Positions 8,341 through 16,572 are shown, numbered from the stretch's first letter. The stretch is 37,559 nt of DNA from Bacteroidota bacterium (GCA_018266935.1 JAFDZL010000003.1:1-37559), one strand, 5' to 3'. A program made the numbers and translations. Notes: a model not told the origin generated them from the letters alone.

Positions 8341-8385
8341 AATAAAGAAAGCACCTTTCAGGGTTTGAAGGGTGCTTTCTTTATT
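8341..8385. terminator. Bidirectional terminator between DUF6526 and DUF1761 genes
   Basis: Perfect 15-bp arms AATAAAGAAAGCACC (8341-8355) and GGTGCTTTCTTTATT (8371-8385) give A-rich and T-rich flanks on both strands, serving the two convergent genes. Confidence 0.85.
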
Positions 8386-8403
8386 AATTGATATGAGGTG
8401 ATC

Positions 8404-8808
8404 TCAGCGCCACGCCCCTATAATAAAACCCATCAGTGTAAGCGAGACTACGCTATAGGCGCCATTGATAAAAATGTGGCGCCAGCTTCTTTGTTCGAAC
8501 AGGCTATGGATAGCGATGGCGCAAAATGTCCAGATACCGGCCAGGAAGCCTGCTTCGGCGCCCCATGACGCGGTTGTTTTGGCATCGGCCAGGAACATAG
8601 CCAGGTTTACCGCCATCAGCAGCGAAAAGAATGCGGTGAACCCGAATGTTTTCGCCATGCTGCCCGATTTGATGTCTTCGTCGGTGAGTTTACTGTCGGT
8701 CATCCAGGCTTTGCCAAAAACGGGCCGCGCATACCAGATGCCGCCTACAACGAAAGACGACAGGCCTGCCGCCACTACGGCAAGCCAATTGATTTGTGAA
8801 AAGTTCAT
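8404..8808 (-). CDS. DUF1761 family membrane protein
   Basis: About 134 residues with four hydrophobic helices. The opening INWLAVVAAGLSSFVVGGIW followed by YARPVFGKAWM is the DUF1761 signature, a family of small inner-membrane proteins of unknown function. The ATG at 8808 (MNFSQINWLAVV) is preferred over the upstream ATG at 8835 because family members begin a few residues before the first helix. Upstream, a tandem 11-mer (TAAAACTATTG twice, 8837-8858) occupies the likely promoter area. It shares a terminator with the convergent DUF6526 gene. Confidence 0.82.
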   Translation of the reverse strand: MNFSQINWLAVVAAGLSSFVVGGIWYARPVFGKAWMTDSKLTDEDIKSGSMAKTFGFTAFFSLLMAVNLAMFLADAKTTASWGAEAGFLAGIWTFCAIAIHSLFEQRSWRHIFINGAYSVVSLTLMGFIIGAWR

Positions 8809-8917
8809 GTGCTTTGGGTTTAATTTAAGTTTCAAATAAAACTATTGTAAAACTATTGAAACATTCAAAATTATTAACTAAGGAAATTTCATATTTGAAT
8901 GATAGTCAACACAAAGC

Positions 8918-8950
8918 TTTTGAACTTTCAAACCTGCAAAAATAGTTTAG
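8918..8950 (+). promoter_or_regulatory. Candidate promoter for the secreted MBL-fold gene
   Basis: TTTTG at 8918-8922, 20-bp spacer, then TAGTTTAG at 8943-8950 (one mismatch from TAnnTTTG). The start codon is 31 bp further on. Confidence 0.5.
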
Positions 8951-8981
8951 CCGTCTTTCCTCTCCTCCTTAATTAAAACTT

Positions 8982-9932
8982 ATGAAACGTCACGCCTCCG
9001 TTATCATACTTTGCTTCTTTGTGCTCACATCTTTCGCTCAACCCAAAACAGTCAGGGATGAATCACAATTTTTAAAGGTTACCTTACTTGGGACCGGCAC
9101 CCCTCAACCAATTATAGAGCGCTTTGGACCCAGTATTCTTGTACAGGCTGGTAACCAATCTTTGTTATTTGACGCCGGTCGCGGATGTCTTCAACGTTTA
9201 AATCAAATAAAACTGTCTTATGATAAAATAGATGCCCTTTTCCTGACGCATCTTCATTCAGATCATGTTGTAGGCTTGCCCGATTTATGGCTCACCGGAT
9301 GGCTTCTCTCAAGGAGAGCGGCCCCCCTGAAAGTTTTTGGGCCTGCAGGCACGAACGACATGGTGACGGATTTGCAAAAGGCATTCGCCTTTGATATTAA
9401 CATTAGAATAAAGGATGACAAAGCTCCCGAAAATGGGAGTAAATTAAATGCAATTGAAATACATCAGGGAGTTATTTATGAAAAGGGTGGCGTCAAGGTT
9501 GTTGCTTTCGAAGTGGACCACGGCCCGGTTAAGCCTGCATTCGGTTATAGAATAGATTATAAAGGACATTCGGTGGTATTATCCGGTGATACCAGGTATT
9601 CGGAAAACTTGGTCAGGTTCGCCGGGGGAACAGATCTATTGATACATGAAGTTGCGATTGCTCCTGATACATTGCACCAGTCTAACCCTCGATATTCTAT
9701 ATTGGCACATCATACTACCCCTGAGCAAGCAGCTAAAGTTTTTAATGAAGTGAAACCGAAACTTGCTGCATATTCCCATATAGTCAGACTTTATGGTCTG
9801 GGTGAAGAGGATCTGTTAAAACGCACTAAAGCAAATTACTCCGGCCCATTTGTTATAGGACAGGATCTGATGAGTTTTGTGGTTGCTGATACCATTGCTG
9901 TAGGCAGAGGAATAACAAGCAAGCCTCAGTGA
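8982..9932 (+). CDS. Secreted metallo-beta-lactamase-fold hydrolase (RNase Z/arylsulfatase-like)
   Basis: A 316-residue exported enzyme. Residues 1-19 form a signal peptide ending SFA|QP. The metal site is visible as LTHLHSDHVVGL (~86-97), the HGP and LSGDTRYS segments, and IHEVA/AHHTTPEQA near the C-terminus. The layout KVTLLGTGTPQPIIERFGPS...LLFDAGRG is that of the RNase Z-like branch of the superfamily, which also contains arylsulfatases and phosphodiesterases; a periplasmic location argues against tRNA processing. Base composition is more AT-rich than neighbours, a hint of separate ancestry. It converges on the large macroglobulin-like gene with 11 bp between stops. The substrate is unknown. 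Confidence 0.85.
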   Translation: MKRHASVIILCFFVLTSFAQPKTVRDESQFLKVTLLGTGTPQPIIERFGPSILVQAGNQSLLFDAGRGCLQRLNQIKLSYDKIDALFLTHLHSDHVVGLPDLWLTGWLLSRRAAPLKVFGPAGTNDMVTDLQKAFAFDINIRIKDDKAPENGSKLNAIEIHQGVIYEKGGVKVVAFEVDHGPVKPAFGYRIDYKGHSVVLSGDTRYSENLVRFAGGTDLLIHEVAIAPDTLHQSNPRYSILAHHTTPEQAAKVFNEVKPKLAAYSHIVRLYGLGEEDLLKRTKANYSGPFVIGQDLMSFVVADTIAVGRGITSKPQ

Positions 9933-9943
9933 AAAGTTATTAA

Positions 9944-12691
9944 CTACTGAACCTTATACCGGTAAACATACCAGCCGATATTGCCGTCCTTATCGATTCC
10001 CTGTATGATAGCCCTGTAGGTCCCGGTGCCGTCGGCGTTGTAGAACTCAAAAGTAGTGTTACCGGTGGTTTTATCCGTTACCACCGATGGGTTCCAGTAA
10101 ATGGTACTTCGCAGGTCAACGCCCTTATTGAGGTTAGCCGGGTTATCGTACCGCGGCATGTAGAACTGCCGGGTTGCGTTATACCCGCCGGGGACGAAGA
10201 TGGCCGTATAGGGCTTGGGCAGCAGATCCATCAATTGTTCTTTGCTGATCTTTTCACCTTTGGGCGGTTTTTTCATATTCACTTCAAGTACGCCTTTGGT
10301 ACCTGTGCCCTTATTAATGCCACTGAAGCCATCGTTCATAAATATTTCAACGGATTCCACCATGTCAGCATTAACATTATTCAGGTAAGCATAGTCAACG
10401 GCCATCCCACTTACATATATGGCGACGGGCGTCGATTTATTCCCGGCGTTGTAATCCCTCGTCAAATACAGGTTGTTATCCTCGTAAGATATTCCGAGAG
10501 CTGCGGTGATCAGGCAGTTTGTAAATACCGGGCATCCTTTAAAAACATCACCGGAAATGGTATGGTCTGCAAGCGGAGCCAGCCCTGACATAGACGGAAA
10601 ATCTTCATGGCTCACCTTTTTGGGCGCCGCCTTGTCTTTGATCACTACTTCCTGCAGGGTGTGTGTCTGATTCAGGGAATTTTGCTGCTTCAATGCGTTT
10701 TGCAGGTAGCCGTGCAGCGTACTGTCCATATCCGCAACCTGGCCCGAAATGTTCACGTACTGGCTGGCCGGCGGCTGGGCTATCGGATCGATGGTAAGCA
10801 CCATATTGGTGCCGCCGGGGTTATCCCGTGCCGTCACCGTCACTTTTGATGTATCCGGTACGATCACGTTGGAAAACCTGAACGTGCCGCTCACGTCAGT
10901 CGTGGCCTGGGCCGAAAAATTCTTATCAGGTATCAGCAGGCGTACATTGCCTTTGTTTACCGGCATCCCGGTGTTGGTGCGCAGCGTACCCGATATGTCG
11001 ATCCCCTGTTCGGGCAGAAATGTGATTGGCGCAATCTTGTCCGCAACGATATTTCGATAGGAAAAACGCCTGTAGCCCTGCGTGAGCATCAGCAGGTCGA
11101 GGTCGGCATTGGTTTGGTCTGTGGGGTGATTGAAGTAGTAATTGGGCTTTTCGATAAATCCGCGCAGATCGGACGTTAGCAGCAGGTGGCTCAGGATGGT
11201 AATCTCGTCGTTTTCATCATAAGGCACAATGTTCTCGTCAACTACGGCCACCGATAAATTCGCTTCCACCGGACCGGTTTTATTTTTTGCCGACACGGTC
11301 ATATTCACTTTTTGCCTGCGCGAATAGGATGGATGATCGGAGGTCATGGCCAGGTTTAGCAGGTCGTTGTGCCTGATGAACGCGACGCGTTCACCTAAGG
11401 GCGAACCCTTGGACGAGAACAATGTTACTTGCAATACCCCGGTAGGGAACTTACTTTTCGGTATGGCCGCGGCATAAACGTTGTTTCTCAGCGTAGTTTG
11501 CGCTGCGTAACACAATATATCGTGACTTTGTGCTATGACATAAAAAGCCTTATTGCGGAATTTCTCAAAATACAGTTCATTAGCCACAATTTTGACGAAT
11601 AGCGTGTCCGGGTTTGAATTGTTAAGGGACAGGTTAATGCCTTCTGAACGTTGCGTTGGCAGGTCGATCTGATCATGTGTACCGTCGGCATAAGTGATAT
11701 TGGCTTTGTAAGTCTTGCCGTCCTCAGGCTGTATAGCGAACACTCCCATGCCTGAATGTTCTGATGCGAAGTTGGCAACCACGTTTCCTTTGTCGTCGGT
11801 GATTGTGCCTTTTGATTCAATACTTAATCCGTTAGGCTTTACGGCTTTTATAGCCACCCTCGACCGAATGCCGTTGATCATGTACCCCCCTTCAGGGAAA
11901 AACTGGAAGTCGATGCCCTCGGTGGTGGTTTGTATCGGGAAGGTTTTGCTGTCAGTCTTTTTATCCTCCAGGTCCATATCCACCACAATGTTTGCTGTTG
12001 CAAGCGCTTGCGACTTGTCGGTCGAAAAGCTGATGTCCAGCTTGCCGTTGGCATCAGTTTCACCCCTGCCTTTGCTCAAGTTGTCATCTTCGCTCGTTAC
12101 CGCCTTCCAGCTCACTTTCTTATTGGCGTAGGGCGTACCATCCTGGTCCTTGTAAATAACAGATGCGTTAACTTTCGATATTTTATCCGTTATGTCATTT
12201 TTGAAGGATATTTTGGGCAATACCTGGTTTTGTTCGGTGCTGCCGATGCTGATGGTTTTGTTGAAGAAATACGCATCGTCAAAATTTCGCATCCAGCGGG
12301 TATAGGCCCTTACGTGGTAATTACCCCGCTTAAAAAAGGTGGATGGGAGCGGCAAATAGCTATTGGCCACGCCGTTAACCAGCGGCAGTTTCAGTTCGGC
12401 CATCAGTACGCGCTGGTCGCTTACAAAATCTATATAGACTATCTTGCTTAGGAGCGACGGCACATGTAAGTCGGTGGTTACATAAGCTTTTACCCAAAGC
12501 GTATCGCCGAGGGCGTAGTATGGTTTATCAAAATGCAGGAACACTTTTTCAACCGGATGCCCGCCAAAATATTTCGAAGTTTTATCGATCAGGGTGGTCA
12601 GGGCCAGGCTGTCGCGCTGCTGGGCGACAGCAGAAAGGCATCCAAGGTTAAGTATGGTAAAAAGTATAAAAAAAGATCTCTTCAGGCTCAT
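9944..12691 (-). CDS. Exported macroglobulin-like protein with TonB-receptor-plug-like domain
   Basis: A 915-residue exported protein. The signal peptide ends about residue 24 (SAVAQQ); an internal LNLGC is a poor lipobox. Residues ~45-150 look like an MG/MG2 domain (EKVFLHFDKPYYALGDTLWV), followed by more MG-like repeats, including the Bacteroidota hallmark FFPEGGYMINGIRSRVAIKA. Around 565-640 a carboxypeptidase-regulatory-like Ig domain appears (ISGTLRTNTGMPVNKGNVRL). Residues ~690-810 resemble a TonB-dependent receptor plug (VESVEIFMNDGF...GTKGVLEVNMKKP), but no beta-barrel follows; the protein ends after another ~100 residues. No thioester motif was seen. Such proteins may act as a periplasmic or surface scaffold, but the role is unknown. 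Confidence 0.83.
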   Translation of the reverse strand: MSLKRSFFILFTILNLGCLSAVAQQRDSLALTTLIDKTSKYFGGHPVEKVFLHFDKPYYALGDTLWVKAYVTTDLHVPSLLSKIVYIDFVSDQRVLMAELKLPLVNGVANSYLPLPSTFFKRGNYHVRAYTRWMRNFDDAYFFNKTISIGSTEQNQVLPKISFKNDITDKISKVNASVIYKDQDGTPYANKKVSWKAVTSEDDNLSKGRGETDANGKLDISFSTDKSQALATANIVVDMDLEDKKTDSKTFPIQTTTEGIDFQFFPEGGYMINGIRSRVAIKAVKPNGLSIESKGTITDDKGNVVANFASEHSGMGVFAIQPEDGKTYKANITYADGTHDQIDLPTQRSEGINLSLNNSNPDTLFVKIVANELYFEKFRNKAFYVIAQSHDILCYAAQTTLRNNVYAAAIPKSKFPTGVLQVTLFSSKGSPLGERVAFIRHNDLLNLAMTSDHPSYSRRQKVNMTVSAKNKTGPVEANLSVAVVDENIVPYDENDEITILSHLLLTSDLRGFIEKPNYYFNHPTDQTNADLDLLMLTQGYRRFSYRNIVADKIAPITFLPEQGIDISGTLRTNTGMPVNKGNVRLLIPDKNFSAQATTDVSGTFRFSNVIVPDTSKVTVTARDNPGGTNMVLTIDPIAQPPASQYVNISGQVADMDSTLHGYLQNALKQQNSLNQTHTLQEVVIKDKAAPKKVSHEDFPSMSGLAPLADHTISGDVFKGCPVFTNCLITAALGISYEDNNLYLTRDYNAGNKSTPVAIYVSGMAVDYAYLNNVNADMVESVEIFMNDGFSGINKGTGTKGVLEVNMKKPPKGEKISKEQLMDLLPKPYTAIFVPGGYNATRQFYMPRYDNPANLNKGVDLRSTIYWNPSVVTDKTTGNTTFEFYNADGTGTYRAIIQGIDKDGNIGWYVYRYKVQ

Positions 12692-12839
12692 CTATTGCAA
12701 GTTTTGTCAAAGGCGCGGGCTAAATATAGTTATTTCGGATTACTGGCAGTAAAAACCGGGTTGTGTTTAACATTTTTTACAAATTGCCGTTCAAACAAAA
12801 TCTTTAAACGACGCTTTTTGTAACGAATAAGTGCAGGTG

Positions 12840-12870
12840 TTGATTGTGACATACTTATTTTTTACATTCA
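12840..12870 (+). promoter_or_regulatory. Weak candidate promoter for the CHAD-CYTH pair
   Basis: TTG at 12840-12842, 20-bp spacer and TACATTCA at 12863-12870, a partial match to TAnnTTTG, 10 bp before the ATG. Confidence 0.3.
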
Positions 12871-12880
12871 TGCGGACAAA

Positions 12881-13681
12881 ATGAAGCGAAAAGCTGAGAA
12901 AGCTTATTTCAATGAACTTTGGGATGAAATGGAGTCATCCCTCGGCGGCTTTTTGCATAACGGGGAGCAGGAAAAGCTGCACCGTTTCAGGGTGCAGGTT
13001 AAAAAGCTGAGAGCCCTGCTTTTGCTCCTGGACACGGCTTTGGGCGATAAAATTCTGTCAAAAGGGTTTAAGCCGGTACGTAAAATATTCAAACAGGGCG
13101 GCGTGATCCGCGAGGCTTATATCAACATCCAGTTGAGCTCTCATTACGACCTGAAAAACGACGAGTTTATACAGGAACAGGTTGACGGGATGGAAAAAGC
13201 GATCATCGAATTCAGAGATAATGGAAAGAAACATCTTAAAACGATCAAAGAGGTTCATGGTGAACTGGAGCATAAGCTGCAGGGGATAGACGACGAACAG
13301 GTGAGCGAATTTTACAAACAGCAACTCGAACAAATTGCCCTGGCGTTAAGTTCGAACCAGTTCGGTGATGACTTGCACGACTGCCGCAAACGCATTAAAA
13401 CACTGGTTTACAACCGCAAAGTTGCGGGCGAAGCTTTGGAAGGTAACCTGGATCTAAACAGCGACTATTTAGATAAACTGCAGGGCCAGATAGGCGAGTG
13501 GCATGACACCATACTGGCCATTCAGCTATTTTCGTCGCCCCAAATCAATGCCAAACCGGTTGTTATGCGCATCAAAAGGCAGCATACCAGGCTGCAAACC
13601 TCTATACGCAGGCTTTCGGCCGATTTCTGGAAAAGAGCGACCTACGCCGACAAGGAAATGGTGAACGTTGCCGGGAGCTAA
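12881..13681 (+). CDS. CHAD domain protein
   Basis: A 266-residue cytoplasmic, all-helical protein of the CHAD (conserved histidine alpha-helical domain) family, which binds inorganic polyphosphate through histidines and basic residues. Seen: LHRFRVQVKKLRALLLLL (residues 33-50), DDLHDCRKRIKTLVYNRK (~162-180), GEWHDTILAIQ (~205) and a basic C-terminal helix VVMRIKRQHTRLQTSIRR. These give the family's repeating His plus Arg/Lys pattern. Only 2 bp separate it from a CYTH phosphohydrolase gene, the partner domain with which CHAD is often fused or adjacent. A role in polyphosphate or nucleoside-triphosphate handling is therefore likely, though activity cannot be deduced. Confidence 0.9.
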   Translation: MKRKAEKAYFNELWDEMESSLGGFLHNGEQEKLHRFRVQVKKLRALLLLLDTALGDKILSKGFKPVRKIFKQGGVIREAYINIQLSSHYDLKNDEFIQEQVDGMEKAIIEFRDNGKKHLKTIKEVHGELEHKLQGIDDEQVSEFYKQQLEQIALALSSNQFGDDLHDCRKRIKTLVYNRKVAGEALEGNLDLNSDYLDKLQGQIGEWHDTILAIQLFSSPQINAKPVVMRIKRQHTRLQTSIRRLSADFWKRATYADKEMVNVAGS

Positions 13682-13683
13682 GG

Positions 13684-14151
13684 ATGGGAGTAGAGATAGA
13701 ACGCAAATTTTTGGTCGATCACGATAAATGGACCAAAGTTCAAAAGCCTGAAGGCACACACTACAAACAAGGTTATATCCTGGCTGACCCAGGCCTCACC
13801 GTCCGTGTGCGTATTTCGGATAAAAATGCTTTTCTCAACCTGAAAAGCAAAAACTCACAGGTCTCCCGCAATGAGTATGAGTACGAGATACCCCTGCAGG
13901 ACGGCAAAGAGATCCTGGATTCATTCACAAAGACCAGCACCGAAAAAATACGGTACGTAATTCCGTTTGCCGGGAACGATTGGGAAGTGGACGTTTTCGT
14001 GGGTGATAACGAGGGCCTTATCGTAGCGGAGATAGAACTCGACGACGAAAACGCGCCATTTGAAAAACCGGACTGGGTAACCGATGAGGTAACAGAGGAC
14101 GGGCGTTATACTAATGCGGCATTATCTAAACATCCATTTAAGGACTGGTGA
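13684..14151 (+). CDS. CYTH-domain triphosphatase/adenylate cyclase-like protein
   Basis: A 155-residue CYTH (CyaB/thiamine-triphosphatase) protein: a triphosphate tunnel fold that hydrolyses triphosphates or tripolyphosphate with Mg or Mn. Seen: the hallmark ExExK motif as EIERK (residues 4-8), then LTVRVRISD, AFLNLKSK, YEYEIP, EVDVF and IVAEIEL, the alternating basic and acidic strands that line the tunnel. The length is that of the short bacterial type, and the sequence ends soon after the last strand. It follows the CHAD gene by 2 bp and ends before a perfect hairpin. Tripolyphosphatase is the more common activity in bacterial short CYTH proteins; cyclase activity is less likely. Confidence 0.92.
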   Translation: MGVEIERKFLVDHDKWTKVQKPEGTHYKQGYILADPGLTVRVRISDKNAFLNLKSKNSQVSRNEYEYEIPLQDGKEILDSFTKTSTEKIRYVIPFAGNDWEVDVFVGDNEGLIVAEIELDDENAPFEKPDWVTDEVTEDGRYTNAALSKHPFKDW

Positions 14152-14169
14152 AGTAACAATTCGGTTAAA

Positions 14170-14204
14170 AAGACTTACGAAGTTTTCAAAACTTCGTAAG
14201 TCTT
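14170..14204. repeat. AGACTTAC-family perfect hairpin, likely terminator
   Basis: Perfect 17-bp arms AAGACTTACGAAGTTTT (14170-14186) and AAAACTTCGTAAGTCTT (14188-14204) around a single C. It lies 18 bp after the CYTH stop. Closely similar sequence recurs at 34133-34165, and the outer stem recurs at 15157-15185. Confidence 0.75.
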
Positions 14205-14251
14205 GATCACATTCCCTAACTTCATTTCCATTAACTAAATCTCTCAACATC

Positions 14252-15133
14252 ATGAAAGCTATTTTATTTTTCGCACTATTTTTAGTGTGTGGTACTGTTT
14301 TCGCGCAGGACATTCCCGCCCGCTGGGACGAGCTTACCGCGTCCGACTGGCAGGCCGCGATGGACAAGTCGGCCAAAACCTGTATTCTGCCCATCGGTAT
14401 CCTCGAAAAACATGGCCCGCATTCGCCGATCGGTACCGATTTGATCCATGTACGCGAATGGGCGGCCCGCGCCGTTAAGCAGGAATATGCGGTCATATTC
14501 CCGGATTATTTCTACGGCCAGATCAATGAGGCACGTCATCAGCCCGGTACTTTCGCATTGCCCAGCGATGTAATATACAAACTGCTGGAGGCTACCTGCG
14601 ACGAGATCGCGCGCAATGGTTTCAAAAAGATCGTGATACTGAACGGTCATGGCGGTAACCCCGAATTTATCCGCTTCTTTATGCAATCGTTCCTGAACAA
14701 GCGGCACGATTATGTGATCTATTTTTATGCGCCGCAGGACCGCGACGCCGATTACCAGGCGCAATACAATAAAATGCACAAGTCGGACCAGCGTAACGAC
14801 CAGCACGCGGGCGAAAGCGAAACATCGGTGCTTTTGTATTACCGCCCCGACCTGATGCGTATGGACCGGGCGACAGCGCAATCCGGCGCCAATCAACACC
14901 GGCTGGACAATATCCCCGGTCTTTACACGCCCATCTGGTGGTATGCGGCTTATCCCAACCACTACGCGGGCGAAGGGGCTAAGGCGACAACCGAGTTCGG
15001 AAAATTCATCAGCGACCATGAGATCGCATCGTTCGTGAAAGCACTACAGGAAGTTAAGGCTGACGAGAACGCCCTGAAACTGCAGAACGAGTTTTACGAC
15101 CGGGTGGATAACCTGCAGAACAGCAAGCAATAA
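14252..15133 (+). CDS. Exported creatininase-family amidohydrolase
   Basis: A 293-residue protein with signal peptide MKAILFFALFLVCGTVFA, then a creatininase fold. Metal and active-site motifs are present: LPIGILEKHGPHSPIGTD (~46-63), ILNGHGGNPEF (~129-139) and DQHAGESETSVLLYY (~185-199). The family includes creatinine amidohydrolase and related enzymes that open cyclic amides; many bacterial members have unknown substrates. An exported form is unusual, since classical creatininase is cytoplasmic. It stands between two hairpins sharing the AGACTTAC stem, so it is probably a single-gene unit. Start is the ATG at 14252, immediately followed by the signal sequence. Confidence 0.87.
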   Translation: MKAILFFALFLVCGTVFAQDIPARWDELTASDWQAAMDKSAKTCILPIGILEKHGPHSPIGTDLIHVREWAARAVKQEYAVIFPDYFYGQINEARHQPGTFALPSDVIYKLLEATCDEIARNGFKKIVILNGHGGNPEFIRFFMQSFLNKRHDYVIYFYAPQDRDADYQAQYNKMHKSDQRNDQHAGESETSVLLYYRPDLMRMDRATAQSGANQHRLDNIPGLYTPIWWYAAYPNHYAGEGAKATTEFGKFISDHEIASFVKALQEVKADENALKLQNEFYDRVDNLQNSKQ

Positions 15134-15156
15134 CAAGAACATTCCAGGGAAAAAAG

Positions 15157-15190
15157 AGACTTACGGGCTGAAGCTTGGTAAGTCTTTTTT
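15157..15190 (+). terminator. Intrinsic terminator with AGACTTAC stem
   Basis: Stem AGACTTAC (15157-15164) / GTAAGTCT (15178-15185) with a 13-nt loop, followed by T-rich sequence. It lies 23 bp after the creatininase-like stop and reuses the outer stem of the hairpins at 14170 and 34133. Confidence 0.75.
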
Positions 15191-15256
15191 GTTTACAGGC
15201 CACCTCCCGGAGCTTTTGGCCGTTATGTTAATATGAGAACCATAAAAATAAAACGT

Positions 15257-15634
15257 ATGAAAAAGATAAAATCTATCTGTGCCCTTGTGTTGCTTTCGGC
15301 GGGTGTGTTATTGTTCAGTGGCTGCGGAAAAAGCAATAGCAATTCCCAGAACCCGACGTCAAATGGCAAAACGCCTTCGCCAAATCCATCGGTTAGCATT
15401 GTGAATATGGCTTATAGTCCCGCAACCGTTTATGTCACCATTGGCGGCACAGTAACCTGGACAAACAAAGATGGCGTAACACACACGGTTACCGACGTTG
15501 GGGGTAGCTTTAACAGCGGCGATGTGCCGGCTGACCAGACGTACAGGATGACGTTCAACAAAGCCGGAACCTATAGCTATCACTGCACCATTCACCCGAC
15601 GATGCCAACAGCCACGGTGGTCGTGGGTAACTGA
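15257..15634 (+). CDS. Cupredoxin-domain lipoprotein (plastocyanin/amicyanin-like)
   Basis: A 125-residue envelope protein that probably binds one type 1 copper and carries electrons. From the ATG at 15257, residues 1-22 form a lipoprotein signal with lipobox ending FSGC (Cys23 lipidated), followed by a Ser/Asn/Pro-rich linker (24-45). The copper ligands are all visible: His76 in GVTHTVTD, Cys110 and His113 in YHCTIHP, and Met116. This short C-x2-H-x2-M loop is typical of amicyanin/pseudoazurin-like domains. An earlier ATG at 15233 would add eight basic residues and is less likely. It has its own bidirectional terminator and no obvious redox partner beside it. Confidence 0.92.
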   Translation: MKKIKSICALVLLSAGVLLFSGCGKSNSNSQNPTSNGKTPSPNPSVSIVNMAYSPATVYVTIGGTVTWTNKDGVTHTVTDVGGSFNSGDVPADQTYRMTFNKAGTYSYHCTIHPTMPTATVVVGN

Positions 15635-15649
15635 CCGGATTTAAATCTT

Positions 15650-15694
15650 ATTAACAACAAACCCCGGGGTTTTCCTCCGGGGTTTGTTGTTAAT
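15650..15694. terminator. Bidirectional terminator after the cupredoxin gene
   Basis: Perfect 18-bp arms ATTAACAACAAACCCCGG (15650-15667) and its complement (15677-15694). It serves the cupredoxin gene and the convergent 69-residue gene. Confidence 0.85.
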
Positions 15695-15735
15695 ATAGCC
15701 GGCGCCTGCAGTAACCGGCAAGATACTGGTTTTTT

Positions 15736-15945
15736 TTACCAGCCTGAACCTTTTTTGGCATTACCGGCCTTAACGTGCTGCTCGGCGGTAGCTTTACTCA
15801 TAATAGCTGACATCTTGTTGCCAGCGCTGTCTTTGCCGCTTGCAATATATCTGCCTGATTTAACGTCGATCACGGGATCGATCATAGGAACATTCTTGGT
15901 TTTCGTTTTTACCGAGTAGGCGGTAATTCCACTTGAGTTTGCCAT
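15736..15945 (-). CDS. Small conserved-looking protein, DUF5679-like fold without cysteines
   Basis: A 69-residue basic cytoplasmic protein. The pattern AYSVKTKTKNVPM, SGRYIASGKDSAGNKMSAIM lines up by eye with short DUF5679-type zinc ribbons (YCVKCK..., GR.A..G.CP.CG.KM), but the four metal-binding cysteines are replaced by Ser, Thr, Asp and Ala. The C-terminal part (SKATAEQHVKAGNAKKGSGW) is extra. The family link is inference from memory of the consensus, not a search. It is a lone gene sharing a terminator with the convergent cupredoxin gene. Role unknown; high lysine content would suit binding nucleic acid or ribosome. Confidence 0.7.
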   Translation of the reverse strand: MANSSGITAYSVKTKTKNVPMIDPVIDVKSGRYIASGKDSAGNKMSAIMSKATAEQHVKAGNAKKGSGW

Positions 15946-16038
15946 GATGATAATGATAAGTTTGTTTTTAATTTAGATTTAACCCTTAGGGTGCTAATTT
16001 GTTTATTTTTTTTTGCTTTTTACCGTTTTACCAAATAA

Positions 16039-16377
16039 TTATGGATTATTTATCGTGCAAACCGATGAGTCGCCGCAATTTGCCGCCGTCCAGCCGGTGA
16101 AATGAACCCCGTCGGGCAGATCAGGATCCAGATCCCTACGGTAAATTATTTTGTTGCCGCTGCTCATCGTGAAAGCTTTTGACTGCCCTTTATAGAGGTA
16201 TTCATCAAACACAAGCTTTTGCGTATTATCGGCCGTTCTTACCTGTATATGAACTTTTTCCCACCGGGTGTTACGGATCGAAACCAGCGCGTTGTACCCT
16301 GTATAGTTTCTTTTGACGATGTAAAACAGGGCTGCGGCTAAAGCAATGGCCATGAATGCTGTAAAATATTTTCTCAT
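16039..16377 (-). CDS. Small membrane-anchored protein, function unknown
   Basis: Unrecognised protein of 112 residues, taking the ATG at 16377 (MRKYFTAFMAIALAAALF). One N-terminal transmembrane helix (residues ~4-21) is followed by KRN and a soluble part with alternating strand-like residues, RWEKVHIQVRTADNTQKLVFD, and two cysteines near the end (NCGDSSVC) that may form a disulfide outside the cytoplasm. A frame extending to 16434 exists, but its extra residues lack the character of a signal. About 200 bp separates it from the next divergent gene. Nothing nearby suggests a job. Confidence 0.65.
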   Translation of the reverse strand: MRKYFTAFMAIALAAALFYIVKRNYTGYNALVSIRNTRWEKVHIQVRTADNTQKLVFDEYLYKGQSKAFTMSSGNKIIYRRDLDPDLPDGVHFTGWTAANCGDSSVCTINNP

Positions 16378-16572
16378 AGTAATGAGCCCGATATTTTGGC
16401 TGTTTATGATCATTCTGACGCAGATGTTTTTCAATAGTTTAAAGTTAGCGCGTTTAAAATCTTAAAACAGCAGTGTTCTCACTGTATTTGAATGCGGTTT
16501 TTACGCAATTTTTGACGTACACCAAAGCAAGTTTTGGGTGTTATTGCTTAATATTGTATAACAAAACTTATT

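Noticed and set aside
8837-8858. Tandem 11-mer TAAAACTATTG
   Set aside because: Only two AT-rich copies in a promoter area; too short to support a repeat element, noted with the DUF1761 gene.
10235-12451. Several plus-strand frames of 80-173 codons
   Set aside because: All opposite the 915-residue gene and without sensible starts or domains.
14282-15019. Open frame of about 245 codons on the minus strand
   Set aside because: Antisense to the creatininase-like gene; no recognisable features, and the plus-strand gene has signal peptide and metal motifs.
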